From assembly GCA_916610825.1 (NCBI GenBank), contig OU744446.1, positions 868,001-932,000 on the forward strand: a stretch of DNA of 64,000 nt, in the 5' to 3' direction. Both the position numbers and the translations under genes were made by a program. Each line of letters opens with the position of its first letter. The stretch's first letter is position 1. Shown piece after piece: positions 30,902 to 41,640 of the stretch. The notes under the pieces were generated by a model. That model had not been told where the DNA came from, did not search any database, and saw only the letters and a program-made list of their open reading frames with translations. The DNA comes from Haliclystus octoradiatus (Eukaryota; Cnidaria; Staurozoa; Stauromedusae; Haliclystidae).

Positions 30902-33900
30902 CATTGCGGAACACAACAAACTAACTGATCATCTTGGAACTGTTAACTGTGCTGACTCACAAAAGGATGTTTTGTTTGCGGGTTTTTTCGTAACCCGACA
31001 TTAATTTAACCTGCGCCACAGACCTATTCTATCGTAATTGAATTGGGTCTGTGCCGGAGATCAGATTAATGGTGGCTTACATAAAAAAAAAACACACAGA
31101 AGGTCAGAAAACCTTGCATCAGTACAGTAAACCATTTACTACCCAGACATGGGACGGGACAGAACAAAAGCTCCAATTGTTTGAGAATGAATTGAGTTTG
31201 TGACGCAGGCTACCATTAATTAAAATCAAAGTTAAAGAACAGTGTTGTATCAACCTTTTTGAAGACACCCAGCTCTAGATACACAACCTCCTTCCATAAT
31301 AGCATCAATAATAACACAAGTCTCAATCGCATCAGAGTAGATATTTCTTGGTAAGCAACGAACGTTCATTCCAAGACCTATATCTGTTTTCAATTTAACA
31401 ACTTCAACTTTTTTCATTTTGAATTTCAAATTCATCATTCTGTTCTTAGTGGTTAGCTTTGCAGAGCCAGGAAACGACAATGCACTTGAAATCTATAACA
31501 TAACACATTCAAAAATGTCAAGTTAAAACCTATACAATGTAGTACTATAAATCAAGTACTGTTGCCATATACAGTGAATTGTTAACCGGATGAATCACTG
31601 GCTGGCCAAGAACATTCCAGAAGGAATACTTTGGACTGTTGCTACGTTATTAGGACTGGAATTAAGTGTAAGCAAAACAAACACGGTTTCTATGCCCAAA
31701 CTAAAATAGATCTATTCAAAAATACATAACGCCAGTACAATACAGTGAACTACAATTTTGTTTTTGACTCATTAAAATGTTAATTTATCCAGCAGAACCA
31801 CCATCCACCAAGTTAACATAAACATTATTTTGCCACCACCAGCAAAGACGTAAACATTACAATGACAGTGGAATAATATCAGTAGCCTCTAGCAAATGGT
31901 TATGTTGAAGACATGACGTCGCAAAGTGCAGGTTCCTGGGATTACAAAGCATTTTAAATTCAATCTCACAAAGTTTTCAAAATGACAATGTGGTTCCCAG
32001 AAGACCTTTCATTTTGTTTTGCTTGGGGAATTTTCAAAGTAATGTTGACTTACTCGCTTTGCTTTTAGACAGTGATTGTTATCTGCAGAAAGCGTTGATT
32101 CTTGTCTTAGCTTTCTGCTTTGTTTCCATGACCTTTTAGTTGACACAGATGACCTCACTTCTAATGACTAAATAAAAATATACAACAAGAGTTATTTTAG
32201 TATGAAAGATAGCGACAAAGAATCACGATTAAATTTGTTCCGACGTTTCGACATTGTTGTTGTCATTTTCAAGGTTTAAAAGAAATATTATATGAAAATA
32301 CAAGATATATATATATATATAGGTAAAATTGTGCTAAGATAGAAATTTAACATTCTATGGCTATTGTTTACAAAGAGAGAATTACAAAAATCTACAGATA
32401 TAAAAACAATAGAATGCTGTGACAAAGGAAACAATTAAACTAAAAGTTGCGACTTAATTGAATCGCTTTGAGTGTTAAGAGTTGGTTATGTTAAGAGAGT
32501 TAACAACAAGAGTTACAGTAATCAGAAACTAATTACCATAAAAAAATCAACTAATTTGTTAATCCTTAAACTGGTTGTTTTTTTGACAATGAAATTCCAG
32601 ACAAAATGTTAATTTCATTGATTAAATGTTTTGAAATGTTAATTCAAAAGTTTCATGAAAGAGTTCAAGAGCAGATTCATATATATGGAATTGCTTAAAT
32701 ATTGATGAACATTTACTTCATTTTATCAACATTTTATGAACTGTTCATAAATTTTCATAAATATTGGGAAATTTCGCATTCATGGACTCGTGAACTGGCG
32801 AGGAATTCACAATATATGCAAACCTTTCTTGAAATAACAAGTTGGACCAATGCCGATGACGATGACAGCATAGCGGTTACTTCTTGGTATGATTTACCAA
32901 TCAACGAACAACCATTTATCCAAAGCAATTCATCACCTTCTTTAATACGACCGTCTCTGAAAATAAAAGACAAGAATGAGACACTTATCTTCGTGTCTTC
33001 ATGTCAGTTAACAAAAGTATCTATTATTAAGTGCAATAACATAGATTTGAATATATATTTTTCAATTGTTATTATACAACAATAAAACTAACTGAGCGAC
33101 TAAGCCTACATGGCAAGTTCCTTTGTGGGAGAAGCTCATGAACTGTGCGGGAGTCCATTATGAAACGTTCATTATAAGTTTACGGTCAACGTTCAATGGC
33201 ACCATTTTCAAGAAATGTTTAATGAATGCTCAAGGGCTCCATTTTCAAGAAATGGTTAAAGTGTGTATCCCGGATATTGGGAGATTGCTTCGATAGAAAG
33301 AGAAAAATTTTCTATTCGTACATGATCTTCCTGTGTTTTTACTTTGCGCGATCATTTCTCCTTCAAAAATGCAGTCAAAGTGACGATTTTGGGTTAATTT
33401 TGTGTCTCACTCTTTATCCTCGAACAGGAACCCGTTTATTTTCAACAAGAGAGTTTACACCGGAAAAAACATTAAACTTTTTACTTATTTGTCTCTAAAT
33501 AAAAAACCGCTAAACCAAATGACAATCTGCTTTCGGAATGAAATTTTCAACGTTCAGCTGAAGATTTAGAGCTATATTTGATCAGTAGTCAAGATCCAGG
33601 TAAAGAGATATAAGCCTCTAAAGTCAAAAGTTTTTAGTTTTGGATTTTGGATTAAAGCGAACGTGTATTGTTTGCGAATTGTGATTCAATATAAAATGGG
33701 GTTAGCAAATTAGCATGTGATTGCAAAAAATTATTTGAGCGACCATTTTACCTGCATGCTGCTCCATGTTTGATGATGTGAGCTACAAAAACACCTTTTT
33801 TAGTTGCTTCTGATGATTCATTCCCAGACAATTGCACACCAAGGCCTTTCTCAGGTTCTTTCAACAGATGAATCTTTTGAACAACATGTCGCTGAAATAA

Positions 33901-35521
33901 ATATTTACTATCTTTATATTTTATATACAATTGTGATGGACTGTAATGAACATTAGGTTTCTTTCTCGCTTAAACTTATACATAACATTGTTGAATGTTA
34001 TTAAACTCTGGTTGGTTAATAGTCATTTTGAAAAAAACATCCAGTATACAAATTCATCTTTGGCAAGTTGCAAGTGGAATTCTGTGCTTTGAAAAAAGGT
34101 TTATAAATCATCTTCATTGGCAACATTATGTGTTTATATCCATTAGAATCAGTTTAACATTATTATTGTATGAATCAGAGTTTGTATAACACAAGGATAA
34201 ATCAACAACAACACAACAACATCATTATCATCACATGACATTAATGACTTTTTCAGTTTGAATGAATGGGTTACCCACAAGCCTTCTTAATCAACAATGT
34301 CAGTAACCCATAACAACATACATTACGAACAAAATTGAACATCGCAATCTGTCTCGCCGTACATAAATCTCCATGTCTATAGAATTGTCAGGTTTTGAAC
34401 ACAAAGTAGTAATGAAGCGTTCACAATCATTTATGGGGAGGGGGTTGTGTGAAAATTGACAGCCTGTATTAGATGTTCTAAATTTCCACTAGGGGAGTTG
34501 ATCAGATGGGGAGGGGGTCTGAATTGAATGCAAATTGACTGGCATCAATTGTGAATATTCTCTAACTGCTTTTAAATATCATATGATAAGTAGCTGAAAA
34601 TAAATTGCTACAATAAATATGCACTTACGGTTGATTTCCTTGTTGTCGATTCTAAAGACTTTGATGAATGTCGAGACAATGGTTCTGTCTTAGTGTCATC
34701 AATGTCATTATCACTGCTTTCATCTCCAGCTGTACTCAACTCAATTTTGATTTTTGACTTTACCTGAGAATATGTTTGCGTTGGCCTTCTTCTGAGAACT
34801 GCAAGGCAAAGCTTCGTACTTCTTAATGCGCTGTCAAGACTCCATCTGGTATAATGCAATATAGAATCATCATTATATTTAGCTGCCTCTACACAGCTAC
34901 AAATGTTTTCTTCCTAAATATGCTGTGTTACTATGGTTACTATAAGATGGATGCCCCAGATAGATTTTAGCTGACGTCTCATTTATCACTTGTCGAAATC
35001 TTATCTGCAACATTTTGATTAAATAAAATAAGTCGCGAAATTCCAGCTATAAGGTAATAACTATTATAAACTCCGTACCTTGCTCTTTCCAGTGTCATTT
35101 TCTCAGTACTGTGTCCATTAATCTCCAATACGATATCATTAGACATCAGTCTGCCATCGTAGTAAGCTCGTGTATCAACATCAACCCTTCTGATAATAAT
35201 ATCACCAATTTTATCTCTTCCAAATGATGTAATGATTTCTTTAGCAAGACTGTTTTGTTCAAGCACAATCCCAAACTCATCAGATGAGCAATTATAAAAA
35301 TCAATAATTAAAATACCATGTTGGTCTTCTGGTTTGACAAATGTTACAGAGTCAGTTTTACTCTCTGTTGCTGCTAATGTTGGCCTAATAGCATTTATAT
35401 ATGTTGATAAGGCATGAATCGATTTGTCTACCTCTCTCATTCCAACACGAGATAGTTCTGAACCATACATTAATAGTAATTCAACACAATTTTTAATATC
35501 ATTTTCAGCATTTCGATTCAT
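21523..35521 (-). CDS. unnamed large protein with 10 PDZ domains
   Basis: Coding exons in transcription order: 35521-35079, 34845-34629, 33891-33752, 32956-32824, 32167-32054, 31492-31255, 30722-30649, 30420-30303, 30225-30111, 29941-29703, 29526-29444, 28947-28662, 28469-27691, 27200-26482, 26348-24722, 24301-24130, 23646-23201, 22104-21523. The frame stays open across all 17 junctions: 6,525 nt, about 2,174 residues. PDZ domains lie near residues 68-165, 221-311, 363-465, 478-590, 724-815, 960-1060, 1175-1272, 1767-1860, 1945-2035 and 2085-2174. The linkers are long, acidic or Ser-rich, and one is proline-rich. No kinase, phosphatase, FERM, SH3 or GUK domain was seen. The likely role is a cortical or synaptic scaffold; that is inference. 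It does not match the domain order of MPDZ, PATJ, PTPN13, PDZD2 or Scribble as I know them, so I give no symbol. The ATG at 35519-35521 is preceded by an overlapping short uORF. Confidence 0.88.
24722..26348 (-). CDS. 10-PDZ gene, giant exon with PDZ7 end and proline-rich repeats
   Basis: A 1,627-nt exon in one open frame of 542 codons. It first completes PDZ7 (PGDLLISVNGVRL). It then encodes five repeats of about 30 residues built as an acidic Ser-rich box (DNESVAT-type) plus LPPAPPRP. Residues 1295-1299 PPQVF, 1315-1319 PPHAF and 1439-1443 PPRPF match the PPxxF ligand of Homer EVH1 domains. Four repeats contain APPRP; in three of them PPAPPR fits the class II SH3 consensus PxxPxR, and the fourth has PCAPPR, which also fits. 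A basic Ser-rich stretch follows, then FEFPPPPP (about 25195-25210), which resembles Ena/VASP ligands. The exon ends at the first strand of PDZ8 (GKLLLVK). Confidence 0.9.
26482..28947 (-). CDS. 10-PDZ gene, exons for PDZ5, PDZ6 and the start of PDZ7
   Basis: Exon 28947-28662 is a Ser/Asp-rich linker ending in the first strand of PDZ5 (NIYNVLLEKDNS). The 779-nt exon 28469-27691 completes PDZ5 (SFGLNVRIEK, then AAGDEILNINHYDL), adds a Ser/Pro linker and begins PDZ6 (PLGLSLLSSN). Exon 27200-26482 finishes PDZ6 (KAGDFVYSVNGHVM), has a Ser/Asp-rich linker, and starts PDZ7 (QLGIKVLID). Donors and acceptors are standard. The donor after 28662 lies against a MITE fragment. Confidence 0.9.
27261..27320. 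repeat. 10-bp tandem repeat
   Basis: About six copies of TTAGTCATAA or close variants, inside the 10-PDZ intron between 27200 and 27691. There is no other structure in that intron. Confidence 0.85.
28541..28664 (-). mobile_element. MITE remnant abutting a splice donor
   Basis: The plus strand reads GGTAAATTGACCACTATAGA at the left and GCAGATTTACCTG at the right. These align to the interior and to the terminal ATAACAGGTTTGACTG of the 177-bp family. On the minus strand the terminal CAG of the repeat would be the last bases of the exon 28947-28662, and the next six bases, GTAAAT, are its 5' splice site. The left end of the element is missing. Confidence 0.65.
29444..31492 (-). CDS. 10-PDZ gene, exons for PDZ3-PDZ4
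   Basis: Exon 31492-31255 begins with a basic linker and opens PDZ3 (IGLGMNVRC); 30722-30649 (GDQLLEVNGKSM) and 30420-30303 (GMVTLLIKE) complete it. The last exon also starts PDZ4 (ESVKLVDDG). PDZ4 continues in 30225-30111 (GIGIGVARATD) and 29941-29703 (GDQLLEVNNTSL). Exon 29526-29444 is linker. PDZ3 and PDZ4 sit close together with a linker of only about a dozen residues, which suggests a tandem supramodule (inference). Confidence 0.88.
30801..30901 (+). mobile_element. LINE 3' terminus with an (ATG)n tail
   Basis: A short segment with TTTATTTCAGTCCTCTGAAC leads into GAATAA and an ATG/TGA microsatellite at 30858-30901. The arrangement is the same, in opposite orientation, as the end of the LINE at 2273. 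Only the terminal part is present. It lies in an intron of the 10-PDZ gene. Confidence 0.55.
32054..35521 (-). CDS. 10-PDZ gene, first five exons: N-terminus, PDZ1-PDZ2
   Basis: Exon 35521-35079 starts MNRNAEND with a short, possibly helical leader and opens PDZ1 (DEFGIVLEQ, then DIVLEINGHS); 34845-34629 completes it and adds an acidic Ser-rich linker. PDZ2 is split over 33891-33752 (KGLGVQLSGNE) and 32956-32824 (EGDELLWINGCSLIG). Exon 32167-32054 is a basic linker of 38 residues. PDZ1 lacks the GLGF loop (it has EFGI), so its peptide binding may be altered. The donor after 32824 is GTTTGC, the weakest of the gene. Confidence 0.85.
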
Positions 35522-36761
35522 TTCATGGCCATTTCTTCAGACAATAATAGCAGGCATCGTCACAATAATAACACTACAAATTGTTTGGTCAATTGAGCAA
35601 TTGATAAATTGCAGAGACTTCAAATGAAACATGATAAATTTATTTAAGTAATAGTAAGCAGAAACTAATCACAAAGGAGTTTTTCAATAGCGGGATTAAA
35701 CAAACTCAGCTATCACTAATAACGAGTTGTAAAAGAACCGTAGAAGTAAAACGGCCTCCGCATCACCTGATGAAATCCATCCATACAGCAACAACAACAA
35801 GAATGTATTATTTGACTTTTCAAATTCAAAACAAGTCTAATCTTTAACCAGATATCCAGTGAGAATATTTTGATTGCATACAACAGCTGCTAACTCATGA
35901 TTCGTAACATACGACTGTGTTAAATCGACCCTACTTGAATGTTTACATTCTTTCTACTCCGTTACTGAAAAACAAAAGCGACATGTGGATCACCTGCGCC
36001 ATTTTTAATGTCAACACACAAATCGCGTCCTTGACGCTCAATTTGCATCATGGGTAGCAAATCTTAGCGATTCAATGTACGGATTCCGATTGGGATCCGA
36101 TCATCGAGCTTTTGGATATTTGTGTGTATTAATGTGTACAGTATAATATGTATTTTATTTTAATTCGTAAAAAACAATGTGAGCCAAACTAGACCCCCTA
36201 AAAATGTAACCCATATCTTTTTTTAAGGATTACTAATCTACTACTTACCATCAAAATAAGATTTGCCGAAAAAACTCAGTAAATAAACAAATACTAAGCT
36301 CGCAATATCTATGTATCTAAATGTTAAAATGCTGCATCTATCTAAGTTACCGGTCAACAAAATCTGGGCTTTTTTCTTGCCAATAGCAATTAATTAGTGA
36401 CTATAAACGGTCTGACAAAGCGTGTAGCCTTAATTCTGGAATCCTTGAATCAATTGATAACTTCTGAAATTTTGGTAAATGAACTGATCCTCAAACATTT
36501 CAATTTGCGAAACGAACAAGAATGAACATAGTCTGTTCCTGCCTGAACCAACTTTCAAAAGATTTAATTATAATGTCAAGACGTGAGTTTTATATTTCAT
36601 TTAGCTTAGTAGAAAGTTCACTTTTGTTTGCTATGCCTTATATTTCTTCAAAATCATTGAGATTTGAGAATGATGAAACAGTCTGCAGATCGATCGTTGA
36701 GATTCTACGTTTGAGATGCTTTGATTGTTAAACCGTGTTGTTCTTTTTCTTTTTGAAATGT

Positions 36762-36767
36762 TTTATT
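36762..36767 (-). terminator. possible polyadenylation signal of the ankyrin gene
   Basis: AATAAA on the minus strand, about 400 nt beyond the stop at 37163. It is the first canonical signal I find downstream. The region 35533-37162 otherwise shows no exon that I can support. Confidence 0.35.
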
Positions 36768-37162
36768 AAAGACGTAAAACGCCACTCTGCCCCTGCATTC
36801 AAAAACGGCCAGAAAACGTTAGCGTGGAAAATGGTTTTATATCATCTATGCAAAATTTGTTTCTAAGATTAAATGTCTGCATGTCTAGAGATAAGTTTTC
36901 ACAACTCTTCTATATTAATGATAAGATAATCAACAAGTGATACACAAACACCACATTCACATCGTCACATAGATGGTTCATTAAAACAATTTCTAGAACA
37001 TTGAAGCTTGGAAAAATAAGGATGCTAATGTTAATGTGATCAATGCAAGTCACGTAAAACAACATATCAATAGCCAAAAGAACATTACTTATTTCACGAC
37101 TTAATTCTAAACAAACAATAGCAACGTCTGTATCATATCTACATTTTGAATAATAAGAATAA

Positions 37163-37846
37163 TTATTTCGAGTTTGTCGAAATTCCTCTATCGTAATATC
37201 CATCTCTTATGAAGGAATCATCAGCGCCCGCTTCAATAAGAACAGATGCACAGTCATAATGTCCTTCAAAAACAGCAATCTCTAACGCGGTCACACCGGA
37301 TTGATCAACCAGATTAACATACGCATCGTGTTCAATCAGTAACTGCAGACATTCCGTACGTCCTTCGAAAGCAGCATAGTGTATCATACCGAGACCAGCC
37401 TCGTTCAATTTATTAATATTCACCTGGCCACTTCCAAGTAAACCAGTGACCAATCTTCTGCTGTTGGCTGTAATAGCACTTTCCAGCATGTACTGGGCGT
37501 CAACAGAATGACTTTTACGTCGCGGTGTTCTGTGTTCACCTCGAAACCTTACGTCTTTTACGGAACTTTTCGCATCGGTTGTATTTCCACGGCGTCTGGT
37601 CTCTTTAAGCGATGAAACACGGCGTTTACTGTCCAAAATGTTTGCTTTGTGAACAGATAACGGCGAATCTTCTGCCTCTTCGTCAAACGGTTTCGAAAAT
37701 AATGACAATCTCCTTTCTAGACTTAAGACATCAACGAGACTTCGCGACATGAGACCAGGCTCGCTTTGCCGTCGATTTTTAACGACGTCACCGTATGAGC
37801 CACGACGACATAATATAGGCTTTTTTTGATCACCAGCGATATCCAT
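37163..37846 (-). CDS. ankyrin-repeat protein with RVxF-like PP1 docking motif
   Basis: A single open frame of 227 residues from ATG 37844-37846 to TAA. The N-terminal 115 residues are basic and Ser-rich. Residues 97-101, KDVRF, match the RVxF consensus [RK]-x-V-x-F used to bind protein phosphatase 1. Two clear ankyrin repeats follow: near 149-181 (GLGMIHYAAFEGRTECLQLL) and near 182-214 (SGVTALEIAVFEGHYDCASV), preceded by a weaker one. An RVxF followed by a short ankyrin set recalls PPP1R27 and the MYPT group, though here the motif is further from the first repeat. A PP1-targeting role is inference. The gene is upstream of the 10-PDZ gene on the same strand. It has its own stop codon, so I treat it as separate. 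Confidence 0.75.
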   Translation of the reverse strand: MDIAGDQKKPILCRRGSYGDVVKNRRQSEPGLMSRSLVDVLSLERRLSLFSKPFDEEAEDSPLSVHKANILDSKRRVSSLKETRRRGNTTDAKSSVKDVRFRGEHRTPRRKSHSVDAQYMLESAITANSRRLVTGLLGSGQVNINKLNEAGLGMIHYAAFEGRTECLQLLIEHDAYVNLVDQSGVTALEIAVFEGHYDCASVLIEAGADDSFIRDGYYDRGISTNSK

Positions 37847-40800
37847 TTATGAATCTGTATGATTGAGACGAATCTCAGAACACTTTCTTATAATGTTGAG
37901 AACTGAGACAGCCTCGAGCTAAACCATAAAGAACGATGTTCTTAAATTAATCAATCGAGTTTATCTTTCCAATAACTTTCCACTGTCGGTAACAAATAGT
38001 GTTTGCTTTAAGCCCATTCATAATAATCCACTAACAAAAGAATCATGTGTTTCTTTATAAATCGTATGGTAGTGTAACCATTTTCTGCAGTTATGTATAG
38101 TTGATTTGCAACCGAGCGCATGCAACTTACAACAAGTATAGTAATACAATTAAAACAGAGCTCGTATATTGATAACGTCACCGATCTAATTCGTTCATAA
38201 AAGTCAATATTAATCTTTCCGCCTTTAAAGCATTATACCTTCATAATACTAATACTAATCTACTCGTGGGTTGCATATTGAACGGGAAATAGTTACTTCG
38301 TTATGTAAATCATTTCTAAACAATTCATAAGACATTCTTTCTTTGTTTCTGTTAATTTGTTTTGTTTTCGATGAAACTCTAATGATCTCAATACCGAGGA
38401 TCTATACCCTCATATTCACGCAGACGCCAAAAAGAGAAATATTGACTGTCTTTATCAAAAACTGATCTGCTTGCTATGACGGATTTGAAGGTCTATCGTA
38501 GCGTGCTAAAAGCGCTATTTCAAGATGCGCATGCCCAAATATGTAGGGGAGAAACCCCATTATATTTGAGAGAAAAGGCGCAATTACATCTTCTTAATAA
38601 TGGCGGCCATCGGTTCAGTTCAGTATTTATATTTCTGTCAGGTTTGTTTTCAAATACACATCATCCGCAACTTTATTATCTTATAAACAGATGCCGACTT
38701 CTACTGTATTTCGTTATTATTTGGCTTTTAAAATTGACTTAGCCACTTTCATTCGATTGTTTTCGAAAGAACTGGAAATCCTTGAGTAGGTTTGCTAAAA
38801 TGTCAAAACATCAACGATCGGCATAGCCATTTGGCATACGAGAACGAACTGGAAGTGCAAGACATCATTTCACATGGGATTGGATTACTTGCTTGTTATT
38901 GACGTAAATATTATTTAATCGAGTGCCATAATTTTTGGAAAACTGTGGCCTTGCTATTTAGCCTACATGTTCAATATTTTGGTATTATCATTTCTCAGCT
39001 CAGCCAGCTAGCAAAGCCTACGACGCAGAAGAAGTTGAATAGTCCACACCCAGTCCACATTGTTTTTATGCCAGTGTCTAGTCATTTCCAACGATAGCCA
39101 CATGTGTCTATTTGTGTCTAACTATGTCAGGTAGCAACTACGATCTCAGTGCTTGCTCTTTGGCCATTCATTACATTTCGTTTACTTCTTTATGTTGCCT
39201 GTTTTTAAATTTGCCCTATAAACCGTAAGTACTCAGACTAAATTTGGCAGTCACAGTCGAGGTGAAAGAGAAACAGTAAATACAAGGTAAAGTAAAACTA
39301 CAATATTCTTTTCTTACGGAAGACATTTTTAACATGTTAATCTTTCAAGTTTGTAAAGGCTATCTGCGAATTGGAGCTTAGACTCACAACTTTTCCCATG
39401 CATCATTCATTTATTCATTCCTACATTATCATATGCAGTGAGGCCTGTTCAATTTGATTATGACTATATTTACCTGAATGCAGTGTATCAACTCTTTGCC
39501 AATATTTACAACTTTACTGTATTTTATTTAACTTAATGGTTTCATATTATTCTAAGATCATTGGTTACATCTTCCAGAATGAATTATAATGTTATAGGGT
39601 ATGTAACACAGAATTTATATGCTGCTGTTAGAATTGGCAGCCTTGCTAGCTCATTGTGAATGTTTAAGCGTAACTTACCATAATTAGTATCCACTACATA
39701 GAACTTTGGTAATATCTAGGCATTAGAAAATGGATGATGACTATGATTGTTATATTTATAATTTATTTGAATTACTTTTGTAGTTGCAACTCACAAAGAG
39801 GTTATAGCTACGAGTGCCGTATTGCTTGGGAAGTTCTGTCAATAAATATTGAGGAAAGATTGTTAATTGCATGCGTAATAGATACAGTATACTGTCTCAC
39901 CAGGCTGTTCCCGAATTTTAGACTTCTTGACTTTTTTGTCTTTAAAGTTGTTTTGGTGATAACAAAAGTGATAATAATAAAAATAATTATAATTATAAAT
40001 CTGTAAAGCGCCATTTCTTACTACTTCATAATAATATGGCGATCTTGAAGCTTAATCACAATGTTATAAAAATTACTTTCTGAAAGAAGGAAAATATATT
40101 GCTTCATTGTTTTTGATTATACTGTAAAATATACTCCTGCCTTCTGACGTGATTATTGCTGCATTAGATTGTCCCTTTTGGTTTAGAGGAGAGATCAAAG
40201 TTTACAGGCAATTGATTCTCAGTACCTATAGGTGTAGTGCGTATACCCCTGTTGTACCTCATAAAATACTATTAATCATCTGAAAACATTTAGAGATAAT
40301 AAGGAGATGGATTTTAAATTATTTTATTGGTAATGTCTCAGTTTAGTCACACAGCTAATAACCCCACAATTGGTGTAGGTGTAGATCTATTATTGGACTT
40401 CTATGCAAAAAAGAATTTTTCTAGCGGCCTTACCCACACTGTACAGAAGGTCACCTGTAAAACGGGGAGTGCTGCCCCAATAAAGGGGCAGAAGCAAAAC
40501 GTAAGATCTCTTCATTTTCATAGTAAAATTACTTGTAGTAGAGGCTAGATAAAAAGACCAGTCGTTGCCCAACTGCAAGAACGTTTCTCTCGAAGGCCAT
40601 AAACACGTTTTGGATGAAATTTGAGATGATGGATTACTTATTAAGCCGTAACTTACAAGCGACTTTTAATGTGAAAAACATGAATAATACTACGTTTTCC
40701 ATTGGCAACGATATATTATTTACAACGACTTGGAATCTTATTTTTATAGCTTGGTTTAGATCAGAACATGTTCTGTAATATTCCAACCGTACTGTGTTTA

Positions 40801-41640
40801 TAGCCCTCGTCCCTTATCAAATATCGATAATTTTGCTACCACTAACTTCTGCTGTATTAAATCGCCATTAACAATGTAAGAAATTCAAAAGTTATGAACA
40901 TAATATAGCAAATAATATATTCGCCGTAATGAATTGAAAGGTATGACTTGTTTTCACTGTTATGTTTTCACTCTATGATGTAATTTCCAACCGTATTGAT
41001 GGTTTACTCTATCAATATATTTACTAAATTGACAATTAATGCCAAAATTTGCGTGTTTTTTGCCAAAAGTTGCTCTTCACTCAACCGTGAATAAGGCCTT
41101 TGTCGCAATCATCGCGCTACGTAGACCCTTTAAGCTTTATCCAGTGATAATACTGGCCAAAGGTCGAGATGATTATTGCTATACGAGACAATGAATAACT
41201 CAGAGCACGTATAAAATAAAACAACTCCTATCATCATAAGGATAGAAAATGGAGATTAGTACAGCAAAAGTTAAAATTGAAATAGCACTTACAAACTGAT
41301 TTACAAACAATTTACGGCATGGGTATCTGCCGCAGCAAAAAGGTTGCTTTCCGCGACAAATTAGCTGCAATAGCCGCTAACTGATCGTATCCGCATTAAT
41401 TAGAAGCGAGATTTTTTTGTTCGGCGAAAACATAGTCTTTCCATTAGCAACTTATCGATTTTATCAGCAGACAAAAAAGTAAACGACAATTTGTTGTTGT
41501 TGCTTTATTCGTCAATAGTTCACAACTTGACAGGCGAATAAAGGGAAAACCTAAGGCTCCCACTTACGTACAGCCCTTCAATATACATGTGATACATAAT
41601 TTGTTTTATGATTGAATTTAAATTAAGAATTAATTTGAGT
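37847..41640. other. gene-poor intergenic region
   Basis: I find no gene I can name. Two weak candidates exist on the plus strand. One is an open stretch from ATG 38476 (MTDLKVYRSVLKALF) or from ATGGCGGCC near 38602. The other is an open segment 40342-40500 bounded by TCTCAG and GTAAGA (GVGVDLLLDFYAKKNF). They could be exons of one small gene, but the similarity is unrecognised and no further exons were found. The region also contains simple AT-rich sequence. Confidence 0.4.

Noticed and set aside
37163..37846. Ankyrin exon as the first exon of the 10-PDZ gene
   Set aside because: It has its own stop codon, I found no suitable donor before it, and the 10-PDZ model has its own ATG at 35521.
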